Counted from the stretch's first letter, positions 15,475-29,589 are shown. The stretch is DNA of 62,379 nucleotides from Candidatus Nomurabacteria bacterium (GCA_031275815.1 JAISOF010000002.1:1-62379); one strand, 5' to 3'. A program made the numbers and translations. Notes: generated from the letters alone by a model not told the origin.

Positions 15475-15972
15475 ATGATAGATTTGGTGATTATTTTGCA
15501 CAATATCCGCTCCACTTATAATGTAGGGTCGATTTTGCGTACGGCGGAGGGATTTGGAGTGAAGACGGTGATTTTTTCGGGTTATACCCCGTTTCCGACG
15601 GTGCCTGGCGACCCGCGCCTGCCACATCTTCGCGCGAAAATCCAAAAACAAATCAACAAAGTGGCGCTGGGGGCGGAGCAATTGTTGAATATTGTGGTGG
15701 TGGAGGATTTCGCGGCGTGGGCGAGGCAAAATCATTATCAGTTGGTGGCTTTGGAGCAGGCAAAGAGCAGTATTAAGCTTCCCGAACTCCAAGCCTCTGA
15801 TTTGTCGGACAAAACCGCCCTGTTGCTCGGTGAAGAAGTGCACGGCGTTCCTCCGGAAATCCTGAGACAATGCGCCAAAATCATCGAAATCCCAATGCGC
15901 GGGCAAAAGGAGTCTTTCAACGTGGCGGTGGCGGCGGGGGTGGCGATTTATCAGATAACGACGCTGAAATAA
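15475..15972 (+). CDS. SpoU/TrmH-family RNA 2'-O-methyltransferase
   Basis: 165 residues, close to the minimal size of the SPOUT knotted methyltransferase fold; no extra RNA-binding domain. Three family motifs are present: NIRSTYNVGSILRTAEGFG near the N-terminus, LLLGEEVHGVPPE in the middle and IPMRGQKESFNVAVAAGVAIYQ at the end, with the catalytic Arg of motif 1 (R in LRTAEG). It uses S-adenosylmethionine to methylate a ribose in tRNA or rRNA; the target cannot be read. The mRNA is probably leaderless. It runs convergently toward the large surface gene and is separated from it by a long hairpin. Confidence 0.85.
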   Translation: MIDLVIILHNIRSTYNVGSILRTAEGFGVKTVIFSGYTPFPTVPGDPRLPHLRAKIQKQINKVALGAEQLLNIVVVEDFAAWARQNHYQLVALEQAKSSIKLPELQASDLSDKTALLLGEEVHGVPPEILRQCAKIIEIPMRGQKESFNVAVAAGVAIYQITTLK

Positions 15973-15986
15973 TAGCGCCAAAATCC

Positions 15987-16040
15987 CCCCAATTTCGCTC
16001 CTACATGGGCTACGATGGTAGGAGCGAGATTGGAGGGACT
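15987..16040. terminator. Long hairpin between convergent genes
   Basis: About 16 bp (15989-16004 with 16018-16033, one G-U), extendable by CCC/GGG on the outside, followed on the plus strand by ACTGTTTTT. Serves trmH and probably also stops the minus-strand surface-protein transcript. Confidence 0.65.
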
Positions 16041-16084
16041 GTTTTTCAAGGTGCTTGAAGTGCGGTTGGTTGTGGTTGTTTTAC

Positions 16085-21036
<4,952 letters not shown>

Positions 21037-21093
21037 TTGTAGCTCCCGTTGTTATCTTTTATTAATTTGATTATATAAACATAACTACTAACA

Positions 21094-21122
21094 CTTATAC
21101 TCCGCCATTTCGTTCATGTCAA
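21094..21122 (-). promoter_or_regulatory. Promoter of the large phase-variable surface gene
   Basis: Minus strand TTGACA (21122-21117), 17-nt spacer, TATAAG (21099-21094), about 55 nt before ATG 21036; the leader carries GGGAG 7 nt before the ATG. Confidence 0.75.
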
Positions 21123-21134
21123 CAAGTTTTTGGC

Positions 21135-21168
21135 AAAAAATCACCCCTGCCGGTGGCTGGCAGGGGTG
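21135..21168 (-). terminator. Rho-independent terminator of the stalk/transglutaminase gene
   Basis: CACCCCTGCC (21142-21151) and GGCAGGGGTG (21159-21168) form a perfect 10-bp stem with a 7-nt loop; on the minus strand it is followed by ATTTTTT (21141-21135). Confidence 0.9.
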
Positions 21169-21202
21169 AGAAAAGCAAATCAAAGTTTTGCGTGCGGTTG
21201 CT

Positions 21203-22582
21203 TTATGAAACCGGCGCGACGTGGTCGGGGTAGACATAATGCAGGTAGTAACTGGCGGCTAACGGGCGCGCAACGTCAAGAAAAAACAACATGCCGCCGG
21301 GTACCGCTATTTCTTCTATCTTATAAACTTCATCAAGCGCCTGTCTCTTTAAGAAAGGCGATGCTATTCTGGTTAAGTCTATTGTAGCTTCAACAAACTC
21401 CCATGCATCTTCATCGGGCAGATAGCAAGCCACCCAAGCATGCCCTATGTTACTGGCTAAATTAATCCCGTCTACGCGAAACGCCGGTATGCCGGCGGCC
21501 TTCAGCGCCGCTATGACCAGTTCGCTACTGCCATAACAGTCTAACACATAAGGCTGGGTTCCGCTCAGGGTGTCAATTTCCCGCCTGTGTTTACCTATAC
21601 CATAAACCACCATTTGATCAACGCTGCTGATAACATTAACGGCAGTTTCGCGGTCGCTATTGCCGGTCATCTTTGAAAAATATGCTTTGACGGTCGGTGT
21701 CTCGTAGTACGTACAGTTCGCGTTACCGTTAAACCCATAAGTCGTGCTGTTTGAATCATCATAATATGTGGAGATATAACTTACTAGAGCGTCAGTGTTG
21801 GCATACAACCAATCAATAAACCTCTGATTGCGGGCGGTATTGTTCGGCGCGCCATCCAAAAAAGCCTTGCTTTCAGCTTCGGTCGGCGCCCTGAGCGGAA
21901 TATACGGATTGTCGCCAAACAGCGGCTGCCCGCCACGCGTCAAAGAAACGGTGCGGCTTCCGCCATCCCACGTCACACTGCAACCAAAAACTTGCGCAAT
22001 GCCGCGAATCGGCAGATAAGTTGTGCCGTCATAAATGATGGGCGCGACACGGTTGCCGTTGGCGTCCCATAAACCGACCAATGTGTGGTCAAGGGTCGTA
22101 ACAATCGTGAAATCAGAGGTGGCTTTGACGGCGCGCGGAGTTTTGTTGTTAATGGTCGAAGTTTTGGGCGGGACAACGACTTGCCCCCACGCATTTTTGT
22201 CCCAATTTGTCCAAATCCTGACGTCATGCATGGTCTTGTCCGGTTGCGGCTGCCCCCAAGCCCACCATCCAATCATGTAATTGAATGCATAAGAAATAGC
22301 CCGCACCGGCACAAAAACCGAACCCTTGTAATTCAACGGCGCGACTTCCGCACCACTCACATTCAACAGGTCAAGCTTTTTGCCATCCAATGTGATACTG
22401 ATATCCGGCGACAGAGTCGCCGTAACTTCCTCCGCCTTGACCTTGGTCCAGTCGGTTTGAGCGACCGGCGCCGCGCTTGCCGAAATCGGCAAGGTCGTGA
22501 GCGCAAGCACAAGACAAAGCACAATAGCGATAACTTGTTTGGAACTTTGGAACATTTTTTGGAGCTTCTGTTTGGTGTTCAT
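21203..22582 (-). CDS. Secreted stalk-domain (copper amine oxidase N-like) protein with a transglutaminase-like domain
   Basis: 459 residues from ATG 22582, preceded by AGGGAGGGA; an upstream in-frame ATG at 22645 has no ribosome site. Signal peptide at residues 1-37 (Lys-rich, then VIAIVLCLVLALTTLPISASA). Two 'copper amine oxidase N-terminal' repeats follow (YKGSVFVPVRAISYAFNY and YDGTTYLPIRGIAQVFGC...VTWDGGSRTVSL), typical of Clostridia surface proteins. The C-terminal part is transglutaminase-like: Cys in VLDCYGSSELVIAALKAAGIPAFRV, His in IGHAWVACY and an acidic residue in WEFVEAT form the expected Cys-His-Asp/Glu set. It could cross-link or cleave peptides at the surface. The domain style is strongly Firmicutes-like, so recent transfer is likely. 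It has its own terminator. Confidence 0.8.
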   Translation of the reverse strand: MNTKQKLQKMFQSSKQVIAIVLCLVLALTTLPISASAAPVAQTDWTKVKAEEVTATLSPDISITLDGKKLDLLNVSGAEVAPLNYKGSVFVPVRAISYAFNYMIGWWAWGQPQPDKTMHDVRIWTNWDKNAWGQVVVPPKTSTINNKTPRAVKATSDFTIVTTLDHTLVGLWDANGNRVAPIIYDGTTYLPIRGIAQVFGCSVTWDGGSRTVSLTRGGQPLFGDNPYIPLRAPTEAESKAFLDGAPNNTARNQRFIDWLYANTDALVSYISTYYDDSNSTTYGFNGNANCTYYETPTVKAYFSKMTGNSDRETAVNVISSVDQMVVYGIGKHRREIDTLSGTQPYVLDCYGSSELVIAALKAAGIPAFRVDGINLASNIGHAWVACYLPDEDAWEFVEATIDLTRIASPFLKRQALDEVYKIEEIAVPGGMLFFLDVARPLAASYYLHYVYPDHVAPVS

Positions 22583-22796
22583 TTTTATCCCTCCCTGATT
22601 GAGAACAACTGAAAAAAATAACCGAAAACTGAAGATACCCTCCAACGCACAGTCCTTTTACTTTGATTTCCTTCAAGTTAAGTTGCGCGCTCGTAGCGAC
22701 GATAAGTCTGTTATACGCTAATTGATGTGATAATGCAAGCTTGAGCGATTTAAAGCTAGCCCAAACAGCCACCACGTCAACAATCAACCTCCCCCG

Positions 22797-24020
22797 TCAT
22801 CTTTTGTCAAGCAACCAAGAAATCACATTTTTCTGCTGGATGCCATCATAGTTATTCCATTCCGGATCAAGAGACAACACAATTTTTGTATTATTATCAT
22901 CAATATTTTGCAGTGCTGACAGCTCCCGCTCACGCGTCGTCTCGCCGCGCATGGTTTCAGTCACTTGATAATATTCAATGATGCCAGTGTTGGTTTTGGC
23001 AACAAAATCCACTTCTTTGCCGGATTTGGTTTTGCCAGTCCAAACTTGATAGCCGCGACGCAACAGCTCAAGATAAACCACGTTTTCAAGCGCTCGACCA
23101 GTGTCAAATTGTTGGTCGCGCGCCAATAAAACCTGCCTCAACCCCGTGTCAACCAAGTAATATTTTTGTTGGGTTTGCAATAATTCCTTACCTTTGATAT
23201 TAAACCTGTCAACGTCATACAACACAAAACTTTCCTTTGCCGCCGTGAGAAACGCCTCAATCGTGCGGCTGGACATTGAGCGGTAATTGCTCGCCATATA
23301 ATCGGCAATTTTCTTCGGTGAAAGGGGCTTACTGATATTGTCAAAGACAAACTTCAGGACGTTTTCCAAAGCGTCGGGGTCGTTCGCCCCTTTGCGCGTC
23401 AAGATGTCTTTGATGGCTACCGTGTTGAACACTCCCGTAAGATAATCTATGCCCAAACTAATATTTTTCTTGAAGATTTCAACTGATTGCGGAAACCCGC
23501 CGTTCCGGAGAAAATCAAAAAACTTCGCCTCATCTTGTCGCCTGTCGTCACCCAACATCTCAACGTATTCGGCGAAAGAAAAGGGTAGCATTTTGATTTC
23601 CATGTAACGACCAGAAAGCAGAGTCGCCCACTCGCCAGAGAGAAAATAGGCGTTACTGCCAGTGACATACAAATCCACATTTGGCTTGACAAACAAACTG
23701 TCAATCATCTTTTCAAAATTATCGACCAGTTGCAGCTCATCAAGGAAAATATAGTTCATTTTGTGCGGAACAAGATTTTTTTCAAGATGGCGATGCAATG
23801 ACAACCAATCCGACAGATTGATGTTTTTTGCCTCTTCGAAATTGATGGACTGGATTTGTTGATGAGCCACGCCCGCTCGGAGCAGCTCTCGTTTGAAAAG
23901 AGCAAGCAGGCTGGACTTGCCGGAGCGGCGCACTCCAGAGATGACCTTGATGATATGTTCATCTTTGAGGTCGCGCAACTTCTTGAGATATTCTTCGCGT
24001 TTGATTAATTTCGTGTTCAT
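22797..24020 (-). CDS. AAA_14/DUF4143 ATPase
   Basis: 407 residues from ATG 24020 (after AGGAAAGGA); an in-frame start 13 codons upstream lies over the promoter. Walker A GVRRSGKSSLL, Walker B YIFLDELQL and the sensor-like VTGSNAYFLSGEWATLLSGRY identify the archaeal-type AAA_14 ATPase; the C-terminal DUF4143 region (NVVYLELLRRGYQVWTGKTKSGKEVDFVAK) resembles a PD-(D/E)XK nuclease-like domain with E...D.V.K residues. The family is widespread, often laterally transferred, and largely uncharacterised; defence or transcription-related roles have been suggested. It stands alone, in the same direction as dnaE upstream. Confidence 0.85.
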   Translation of the reverse strand: MNTKLIKREEYLKKLRDLKDEHIIKVISGVRRSGKSSLLALFKRELLRAGVAHQQIQSINFEEAKNINLSDWLSLHRHLEKNLVPHKMNYIFLDELQLVDNFEKMIDSLFVKPNVDLYVTGSNAYFLSGEWATLLSGRYMEIKMLPFSFAEYVEMLGDDRRQDEAKFFDFLRNGGFPQSVEIFKKNISLGIDYLTGVFNTVAIKDILTRKGANDPDALENVLKFVFDNISKPLSPKKIADYMASNYRSMSSRTIEAFLTAAKESFVLYDVDRFNIKGKELLQTQQKYYLVDTGLRQVLLARDQQFDTGRALENVVYLELLRRGYQVWTGKTKSGKEVDFVAKTNTGIIEYYQVTETMRGETTRERELSALQNIDDNNTKIVLSLDPEWNNYDGIQQKNVISWLLDKR

Positions 24021-24045
24021 AAAAATCCTTTCCTGATGAGTGTCA

Positions 24046-24140
24046 TCATACCAAAACAAAGTGTTAATGTCAAGTTTTTGCCCAAATGGGCAAAAACTAT
24101 CAAAAAATCAAAAGTTTTTGCCGAAATGGGCAAAAACTTT
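24046..24140 (-). promoter_or_regulatory. Promoter of the AAA ATPase with two tandem inverted repeats upstream
   Basis: Minus strand TTGACA (24073-24068), 16-nt spacer, TATGAT (24051-24046). Upstream are two palindromes 40 bp apart: 24073-24098 (AGTTTTTGCCC and complement) and 24111-24140 (AAAGTTTTTGCC and complement). The distal one is followed on the minus strand by TGATTTTTTG, so it can serve as the dnaE terminator; the proximal one touches the -35 box and could be an operator. Confidence 0.6.
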
Positions 24141-24198
24141 GCAAGCAGCTCTTCCGCGCCTTTTTGGGCGTTTGCGAGTCGCATTTTGCAAAAGGCGG

Positions 24199-27100
24199 CT
24201 ATTTCACCGCCACACACTCCTCGCCGAAAATCCGCCGCACCTCGCCGGAAAGCTCGTCCGAAATCTCGACTTTGAACGGCATTTTGATGGCTTTTTTGTC
24301 CGCTCCATCGCCAACCACCAAAATCACGTCTTCCAGCCCCGCGAACTTGTGGCAAACTTTGCGCAAATCCACCAAGCGCGCCTCATCGTCGGGATTTTCG
24401 ACTTTCACAAACATTTTTTTCAGCTCAACCGGCGTCGGTGGCAGATAAGCCATGCGTGGTGGCGCCGGTTTGGCAGTTTTTTCCGCCATCGCGCCCGCGC
24501 CCGTCCTTCCGCGCCCACCTCCCCCTTTCGCCACCAACCCCTCCGCTCGCTTGCCAGTTTTGTGATAATTGTCCAACTCTGCGTCATCCACCACCACAAT
24601 TTCGTTGGCATTGATTTTGACATCAGAAGTCGCCCGCCCATCGCGATCGCGGCAGTTCACCTCGCCCTTGATTTTCACCACCGCGTCCAACACCAACTTT
24701 CCACCAACCAACTCAAACACGCTGGGAAACACAATCACTTCCACCTGTTCCGTCCGGTCTTCCAGCATCATAAACGCCATTTTGCTGCCACTTTTCGTGA
24801 TGATGGTGCGAATGTTAGCGATGATGCCGCCCACCACCACGCTCGCCCTGTCCATATCCGTTGTGATTTCCACGATGGGCAGCGTTTGCTCCTCAAAATA
24901 CGTGGCGTATTTGTCCAAAGGGTGCGCCGAAACATACAACCCCAACAATTCCCGCTCCCAAACCAGCCGCTCTTTCTCCGGATGTTTGCTGGGCGCGGGT
25001 TGAATCTCCACTTCCGGCATTTCGAACACCTCCGACTGCCCAATCGACGAAAACAAATCAATTTGCCCCGACACCGCCTCTTTTTGGGCTTTCGCACCGT
25101 ACGCCTGAATCTTTTCCAAACCAAACAACAAATCCGAGCGGTCGCCAAACTCGTCAAATCCGCCCGCCTTGATGGTCGCCTCCCACATTTTTTTGTTGAA
25201 CTTGGTGGAGTTGACGCGCTTTGCGAAGTCGCAGACCGATTTGAAATTGCCACGCGTTTTGCGCTCGCGCACGACGTCTTCCACAATGCCCGCGCCCACG
25301 CCTTTGACAGCGGAAAGCGAAAAACGGATTTTGTTCTGATCCTTGACCACCGAAAACTCTTCAAAACTTTCGTTCACCGACGGCGGCAACACCTGCAACC
25401 CCATCTTTTTGCACTCGGCAATTTCCACCGCCAACCGGTCGTTGTCGCCGGCATCCGACGTCATCAGCGCCGCCATGAACGCGTCCGGAAAATGCGCCTT
25501 GATATACGCCGTCCAATAAGCAATCAGGGCATAACAGGCGGCGTGGCTTTTGTTGAAACAGTAATTCGCGAACTCTTCAAGCTGGTTCCAAAAGGTTTCC
25601 GCCACCTCTTTGGTCGCCCCGCCCACCTTCACCGCGCCCTCAATGAACTCCGGTTTCATTTTCATCATCAAATCAATTTTTTTCTTGCCGACGGCTTTGC
25701 GCAAGGTGTCCGCCTGTCCGCCCGTGAACCCGCACCACTCTTTGGAAATCTGCATGAACTGTTCTTGATAAACCAAAATACCATAAGTGTTTTCCAGCGA
25801 ACCTTTCAAGCCCTCGTGCAAATAAGTAATCGGTTCGCGACCGTGTTTGCGCGCAATAAACGAGTCGATGAATTGCATCGGGCCCGGACGATACAGCGCC
25901 ACCATTGCCACAATGTCCTCAAACATCGTCGCCTGCAAATCTTTCAGATAACGCTTCATGCCGGCAGACTCCAACTGAAACACGCCGGTGGTGTCCGCCC
26001 TTTGGAACAGCTCATAAGTCTTCGGGTCATCGAGCGGCAGGTTGGCAATGTCGATATTTTTGCCGTATACTTTGCGCACAATCCGCGCGGCATTGTTGAT
26101 AATCGTCAAGTTTTTCAGCCCCAAAAAGTCCATTTTGAGCAGGCCCAACTCCTCCACGTTGCCCATCGGGAACTGTGTCGCCACCACACCCTTTTGCGCC
26201 ATCTCCAACGGCAAAAACTTCACCAAATCGTCCGGCGCAATCACCACACCACAAGCATGCACACCGTGCGAACGGATGGTACCCTCCAAAATCGCTGCAA
26301 AGTCAATCACCTGCCTCGCGGTGGGGTTGGCTTCGTACTCTTGTTTCAAATCCGCACTCTCCACGATGGCTTTTTTCAGTTGAACATGGTGCCCCTGAAC
26401 GGGGTCGGGCACCAGTTTGGCGATCCTGTCCGCCTCTGCATACGGCACCTCCAGCACTCGCGCCACGTCGCGCACGGCATTTTTTGCCATCATTTTGCCA
26501 AAAGTGCAAATATTCGCCACTCGCTCAGCACCATATTTGTCGGTACAATATTGCACCACTTCGTCGCGGCGCGTGTCCTGAATGTCAATATCGATATCCG
26601 GCATAGAAATGCGGTCGGGGTTCAAAAACCGCTCAAACAGCAGGTCATATCTTAAGGGGTCAAGGTCGGTGATATTCAACGCAAACGCGATAATCGAGCC
26701 CGCCGCGCTGCCTCGACCCGGTCCAAACACAATGCCTTGATTTTTGCCCCAGTTGATGAAATCTTGGACAATCAAAAAATAACCGTAATACCCCATTTTT
26801 TCGATAATCGCGAGCTCCATTTCCGCGCGCGCTTTCACTTCGTCCGACAACAGTTTTTTGGCCGCCACCGGTGTCAGAGTCGGGGCTCTCTCCTTGGGTG
26901 TCTTGGCATAACGCACCGCCAGACCTTGATATACCAGCTCCGACAAAAAACTTTTTTCGGTTTTGCCTTGCGGCACCGGAAACTTGGGGATCAGGATCCT
27001 GTCCAACTCCAGCTGCACGTTGCAACGGTCGGCAATGCGCTTGGTGTTTTTAATCGCCTCCGGAAAATCCTTGCCCCAACGCTTGATGATATCCCTTGGA

Positions 27101-27876
27101 TCAATAAAGTGCAACTGAAAATCTCTCAAAGACATGCGGTTTTTATCGGACAAATTGGACGCCGTGCCCACCGACAACAAAATCTCATGCGCGTCTTGGT
27201 CTTCGTGAAACAGATAGTGCCCGTCGCAAGTCACCACCAACGGGATGTTCAATTCTTTGGACAATTTTTGCAAACCCTCGTTGACTTTTTTCTGCTCCGG
27301 CCAAAAACTCGGCGTGTCAGGGTGTCCGTGGTCTTGCATTTCCAGATAAAACCGGTCGCCGAACAACTTCTGATACCACACCGCCAACTCTTTCGCCTTG
27401 GCGTAATCGTCGGCGCGCAACTTTTCCGAAATCTCGCTGCCCGCGCACCCCGACAGGCAAATCACGCCCTCGTTCCAGCGCTCCAATATTTCGTGGTCAA
27501 TGCGTGGCTTATAATACACGCCGTTCAGATACGATTCAGTGGTCAGCCGGCAAAGATTTTCATAACCCTTGTTGTCCATCGCGAGCAGAGTCAGATGAAA
27601 GCGCTCCTTGTCCTTGCTGGGGTCGCGGTCGGTGCGACTGCGCGTCGCAAGATACGCCTCAAACCCCAAAATCGGCTTGATACCATGTTCGTGCGCCACC
27701 TTATACAGCTCAAACACTCCGCTCATGGTGCCATGATCGGTCACCGCCACCGCCTCCATCCCGAGCTCCTTGACGCGACCAACCAAATCCGGCACCTTGG
27801 TCATGCCATCCAACACGCTGTAATGCGTGTGGTTGTGCAGGTGCACAAAATCGCTGGGTTGCAGGGTCTCGCTCAT
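24199..27876 (-). CDS. dnaE: DNA polymerase III alpha subunit
   Basis: 1225 residues. Replicative polymerase catalytic subunit. N-terminal PHP domain (HLHNHTHYSVLDG, VTDHGTMSGV), then the Pol III palm with GPGRGSAAGS and the catalytic aspartates in PDIDIDIQDTRRDEV, fingers with FGKMMAKNAVRDVAR and TGVFQLESAGMKRYL, the helix-hairpin-helix region (VKGVGAGIVEDVV) and a C-terminal OB fold (ASVVVGGIIANIRTI). Length and order fit the DnaE1 type. A Gly/Arg-rich linker precedes a short C-terminal domain. ATG 27876 (MSETLQ) is chosen because an extended -10 (TGTTAAAAT, 27889-27884) lies 7 nt upstream, making the message leaderless; the 19-codon upstream extension lies over that promoter. Confidence 0.95.
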   Translation of the reverse strand: MSETLQPSDFVHLHNHTHYSVLDGMTKVPDLVGRVKELGMEAVAVTDHGTMSGVFELYKVAHEHGIKPILGFEAYLATRSRTDRDPSKDKERFHLTLLAMDNKGYENLCRLTTESYLNGVYYKPRIDHEILERWNEGVICLSGCAGSEISEKLRADDYAKAKELAVWYQKLFGDRFYLEMQDHGHPDTPSFWPEQKKVNEGLQKLSKELNIPLVVTCDGHYLFHEDQDAHEILLSVGTASNLSDKNRMSLRDFQLHFIDPRDIIKRWGKDFPEAIKNTKRIADRCNVQLELDRILIPKFPVPQGKTEKSFLSELVYQGLAVRYAKTPKERAPTLTPVAAKKLLSDEVKARAEMELAIIEKMGYYGYFLIVQDFINWGKNQGIVFGPGRGSAAGSIIAFALNITDLDPLRYDLLFERFLNPDRISMPDIDIDIQDTRRDEVVQYCTDKYGAERVANICTFGKMMAKNAVRDVARVLEVPYAEADRIAKLVPDPVQGHHVQLKKAIVESADLKQEYEANPTARQVIDFAAILEGTIRSHGVHACGVVIAPDDLVKFLPLEMAQKGVVATQFPMGNVEELGLLKMDFLGLKNLTIINNAARIVRKVYGKNIDIANLPLDDPKTYELFQRADTTGVFQLESAGMKRYLKDLQATMFEDIVAMVALYRPGPMQFIDSFIARKHGREPITYLHEGLKGSLENTYGILVYQEQFMQISKEWCGFTGGQADTLRKAVGKKKIDLMMKMKPEFIEGAVKVGGATKEVAETFWNQLEEFANYCFNKSHAACYALIAYWTAYIKAHFPDAFMAALMTSDAGDNDRLAVEIAECKKMGLQVLPPSVNESFEEFSVVKDQNKIRFSLSAVKGVGAGIVEDVVRERKTRGNFKSVCDFAKRVNSTKFNKKMWEATIKAGGFDEFGDRSDLLFGLEKIQAYGAKAQKEAVSGQIDLFSSIGQSEVFEMPEVEIQPAPSKHPEKERLVWERELLGLYVSAHPLDKYATYFEEQTLPIVEITTDMDRASVVVGGIIANIRTIITKSGSKMAFMMLEDRTEQVEVIVFPSVFELVGGKLVLDAVVKIKGEVNCRDRDGRATSDVKINANEIVVVDDAELDNYHKTGKRAEGLVAKGGGGRGRTGAGAMAEKTAKPAPPRMAYLPPTPVELKKMFVKVENPDDEARLVDLRKVCHKFAGLEDVILVVGDGADKKAIKMPFKVEISDELSGEVRRIFGEECVAVK

Positions 27877-27883
27877 TGTTTTT

Positions 27884-27889
27884 ATTTTA
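27884..27889 (-). promoter_or_regulatory. Extended -10 of dnaE
   Basis: Minus strand TAAAAT with TGT directly before it, ending 7 nt before ATG 27876; same form as at trmH. Confidence 0.55.
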
Positions 27890-28103
27890 ACACAAAATGA
27901 CGAATGGGGTTTGATGTTTTTCCTTTTTTTCATGCTGCAAGAGTGGCAAGTTAGTTGAAGTTAACCGAATCAACGGGGATAAAGCGATGAAAGTGATTGG
28001 TGTGGTTAATTTGACCAAGATTTGTTTGCCAAAAGAACGTTGGCTTGAGATAGTGTTTTTGTTGAAGTTTGGCTTGTTATTTGGTTTTTGCATGTCTTAT
28101 GTA

Positions 28104-28132
28104 TTGACAAAACGTAAGAAGTTTGATATAAT
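28104..28132 (+). promoter_or_regulatory. Consensus promoter with a 240-nt leader
   Basis: TTGACA (28104-28109), 17-nt spacer, TATAAT (28127-28132). Transcription would start near 28139, leaving about 238 nt of untranslated leader before ATG 28377. The leader begins with a CAGCCCAA/TTGGGTTG hairpin (28141-28159) and ends in a T-rich stretch before AGGAGGAGG. No known riboswitch recognised. The remainder of 27934-28103 holds no gene I can support. Confidence 0.7.
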
Positions 28133-28376
28133 GGTTGTGACAGCCCAAGAATTGGGTTGTGGATGGTTAATGGTGCGCGTTAGGATGGGTGGTAGAGGTT
28201 TGTTTTCATCTAAAAGCGTTTTTAGTTCGCCTGTTCAGTGGTTAAGCGATTGACTGCTGATAGGAGTCTTGATTGGGGGTTTTCTTGATTGAGGCTTGAA
28301 CATTAAAAAGTCATCTTTAACTGTTATATATTTTGTTCGTTTTTTTTTGTTCTTTTCATAGGAGGAGGAAAACCCA

Positions 28377-28967
28377 ATGGCGAACGCTACTAGTAATTAC
28401 CGTTACCGTTACTCCATGAGAGGAGGAGAGTTCCTCCTTGGAGAGGTCAGAATCCGTTATCGTGGGGAATGGGTTAAGTTTAAGGATATCCCCTTTGGGG
28501 ACTGGCTGAACAATCAGCTAGATTCTCCCATTTTACCCCCCGACCCTAGTGATCCATGTCGCCTCAACCTTCTCGAGACAGAGGAGAAGGAAGAGGAAGA
28601 GACGGAAGAAGAGCGGGAGTCGCTGTATTATCAGCGAGTCTACGACGAAACCCGCTCGGAGCTAGTTAAAAAGCTCCAGCGGGAGCACGGCGCGACCGTG
28701 TGGTCGTACCGCTTTGAGGCGGACGACTACCTCTTGGCGGTCTTCGACGTCGAGGGATATCGGGCTGGTGTGGCCGAGCACCAATACACCGGTCACGCTA
28801 CCTACCTCTACGTTGAGGACGAAGAGGCGCCCGGCACAATCGAAGAGGTGCTGAGCCTCACAAAACGTGAGGCGCGGGAGTGCGGAGCCAAACGGCTATA
28901 CCACGTCTCAGACGTGGATGGCCATTACGAAAGGATAAAAAACAGATTGGAGGTGATGACGGGCTGA
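28377..28967 (+). CDS. Hypothetical acidic protein in accessory island
   Basis: 196 residues, not recognised. Start well set by AGGAGGAGG. Residues ~60-85 are a Glu-rich run (TEEKEEEETEEERES), followed by a mixed alpha/beta segment with many Tyr and His (LYYQRVYDETRSELVKKLQREHG, AEHQYTGHATYLYVEDEE). No membrane helix, signal peptide or catalytic motif. Codon use (CTC, TAC, CGG common) differs from the neighbouring dnaE and gatA, which suggests an acquired gene. An 8-bp stem CGGGCTGA/TCAGCCCG (28960-28983) overlaps its stop and may end the transcript, though no T-run follows. Confidence 0.6.
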   Translation: MANATSNYRYRYSMRGGEFLLGEVRIRYRGEWVKFKDIPFGDWLNNQLDSPILPPDPSDPCRLNLLETEEKEEEETEEERESLYYQRVYDETRSELVKKLQREHGATVWSYRFEADDYLLAVFDVEGYRAGVAEHQYTGHATYLYVEDEEAPGTIEEVLSLTKREARECGAKRLYHVSDVDGHYERIKNRLEVMTG

Positions 28968-29082
28968 TAGTAAAATCAGCCCGATTCTCGGATAATTGTC
29001 GCTAAACGACAGGCACCCGACCACAAATTAAACAGAAACCTTGTTGATGGAGTTGACGCGCTTTTGATGAACTATGGCGTTG

Positions 29083-29098
29083 TTGCATAATTCCCTGT
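29083..29098 (+). repeat. Solo TTGTTGCATAAT motif
   Basis: GCGTTGTTGCATAATTCC in intergenic DNA, matching the end motif of the dispersed repeats and of the region beside the IS5-type transposase. Confidence 0.5.
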
Positions 29099-29116
29099 TG
29101 TTTTATGGAGGGGTAG

Positions 29117-29290
29117 TTGTTGGGTTTTCTTCACGGACGAAAGGCTGCTTGTTGGGTTTTTCACGGATGGAGTGTTGTTTAATGTTAGGGTTGTCTGTTG
29201 TTGGTTTTTGTTATGGGCGAAAAGTTATTTAATATTAGGGTTGCTGGTTGACTTGTTGGTTTTTTTCACGGACGAAAAGCTACTAATAGA
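29117..29290 (+). repeat. Four degenerate tandem repeats
   Basis: Units begin at about 29117, 29149, 29198 and 29253. Each starts TTGTTGG followed by a T-run, then CACGGACGAAAAGCT or a variant; units 2 and 3 also carry TTTAATRTTAGGGTTG. Unit lengths vary (32-55 nt). No ORF fits. This is the core of an otherwise gene-free 28990-29640 stretch. Confidence 0.6.
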
Positions 29291-29589
29291 TAATTCTTGG
29301 GCATACCAACGTTGGAGTTTACTAGTGGTTGGTTTTGAAGTTTGTGGTGGTAGTACTCCTGCCATCTACCCCCACCCCCTCAAGGGGACAATGCCCAAGC
29401 AATTACTATTAGCTAGCTTTTCTGTTGGGGGTAACGGGAGTTTTTTAATCGCAGAACACGGATTGCAAACTTTTTTCTCTGTTGTGGGTCAGACTTTCTG
29501 TTGTCTTCTTCTGTTCTTCTCTACCACAAAGTCGCGGAGGCTTGACGTTCTTTTTTTGTATGTTACGATACTGACACTCGTTCACGGGT

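Noticed and set aside
24040-26655. 871-codon open frame on the plus strand
   Set aside because: Antisense shadow of dnaE: His/Arg-rich composition, no ribosome site, no domain pattern; dnaE is unmistakable on the other strand.
27987-28253. 88-codon frame upstream of the unknown gene
   Set aside because: It runs across a consensus promoter, has no ribosome site and shows no recognisable protein pattern.
29117-29290. CRISPR array
   Set aside because: Units are too degenerate and of unequal length, without conserved repeat and unique spacer structure.
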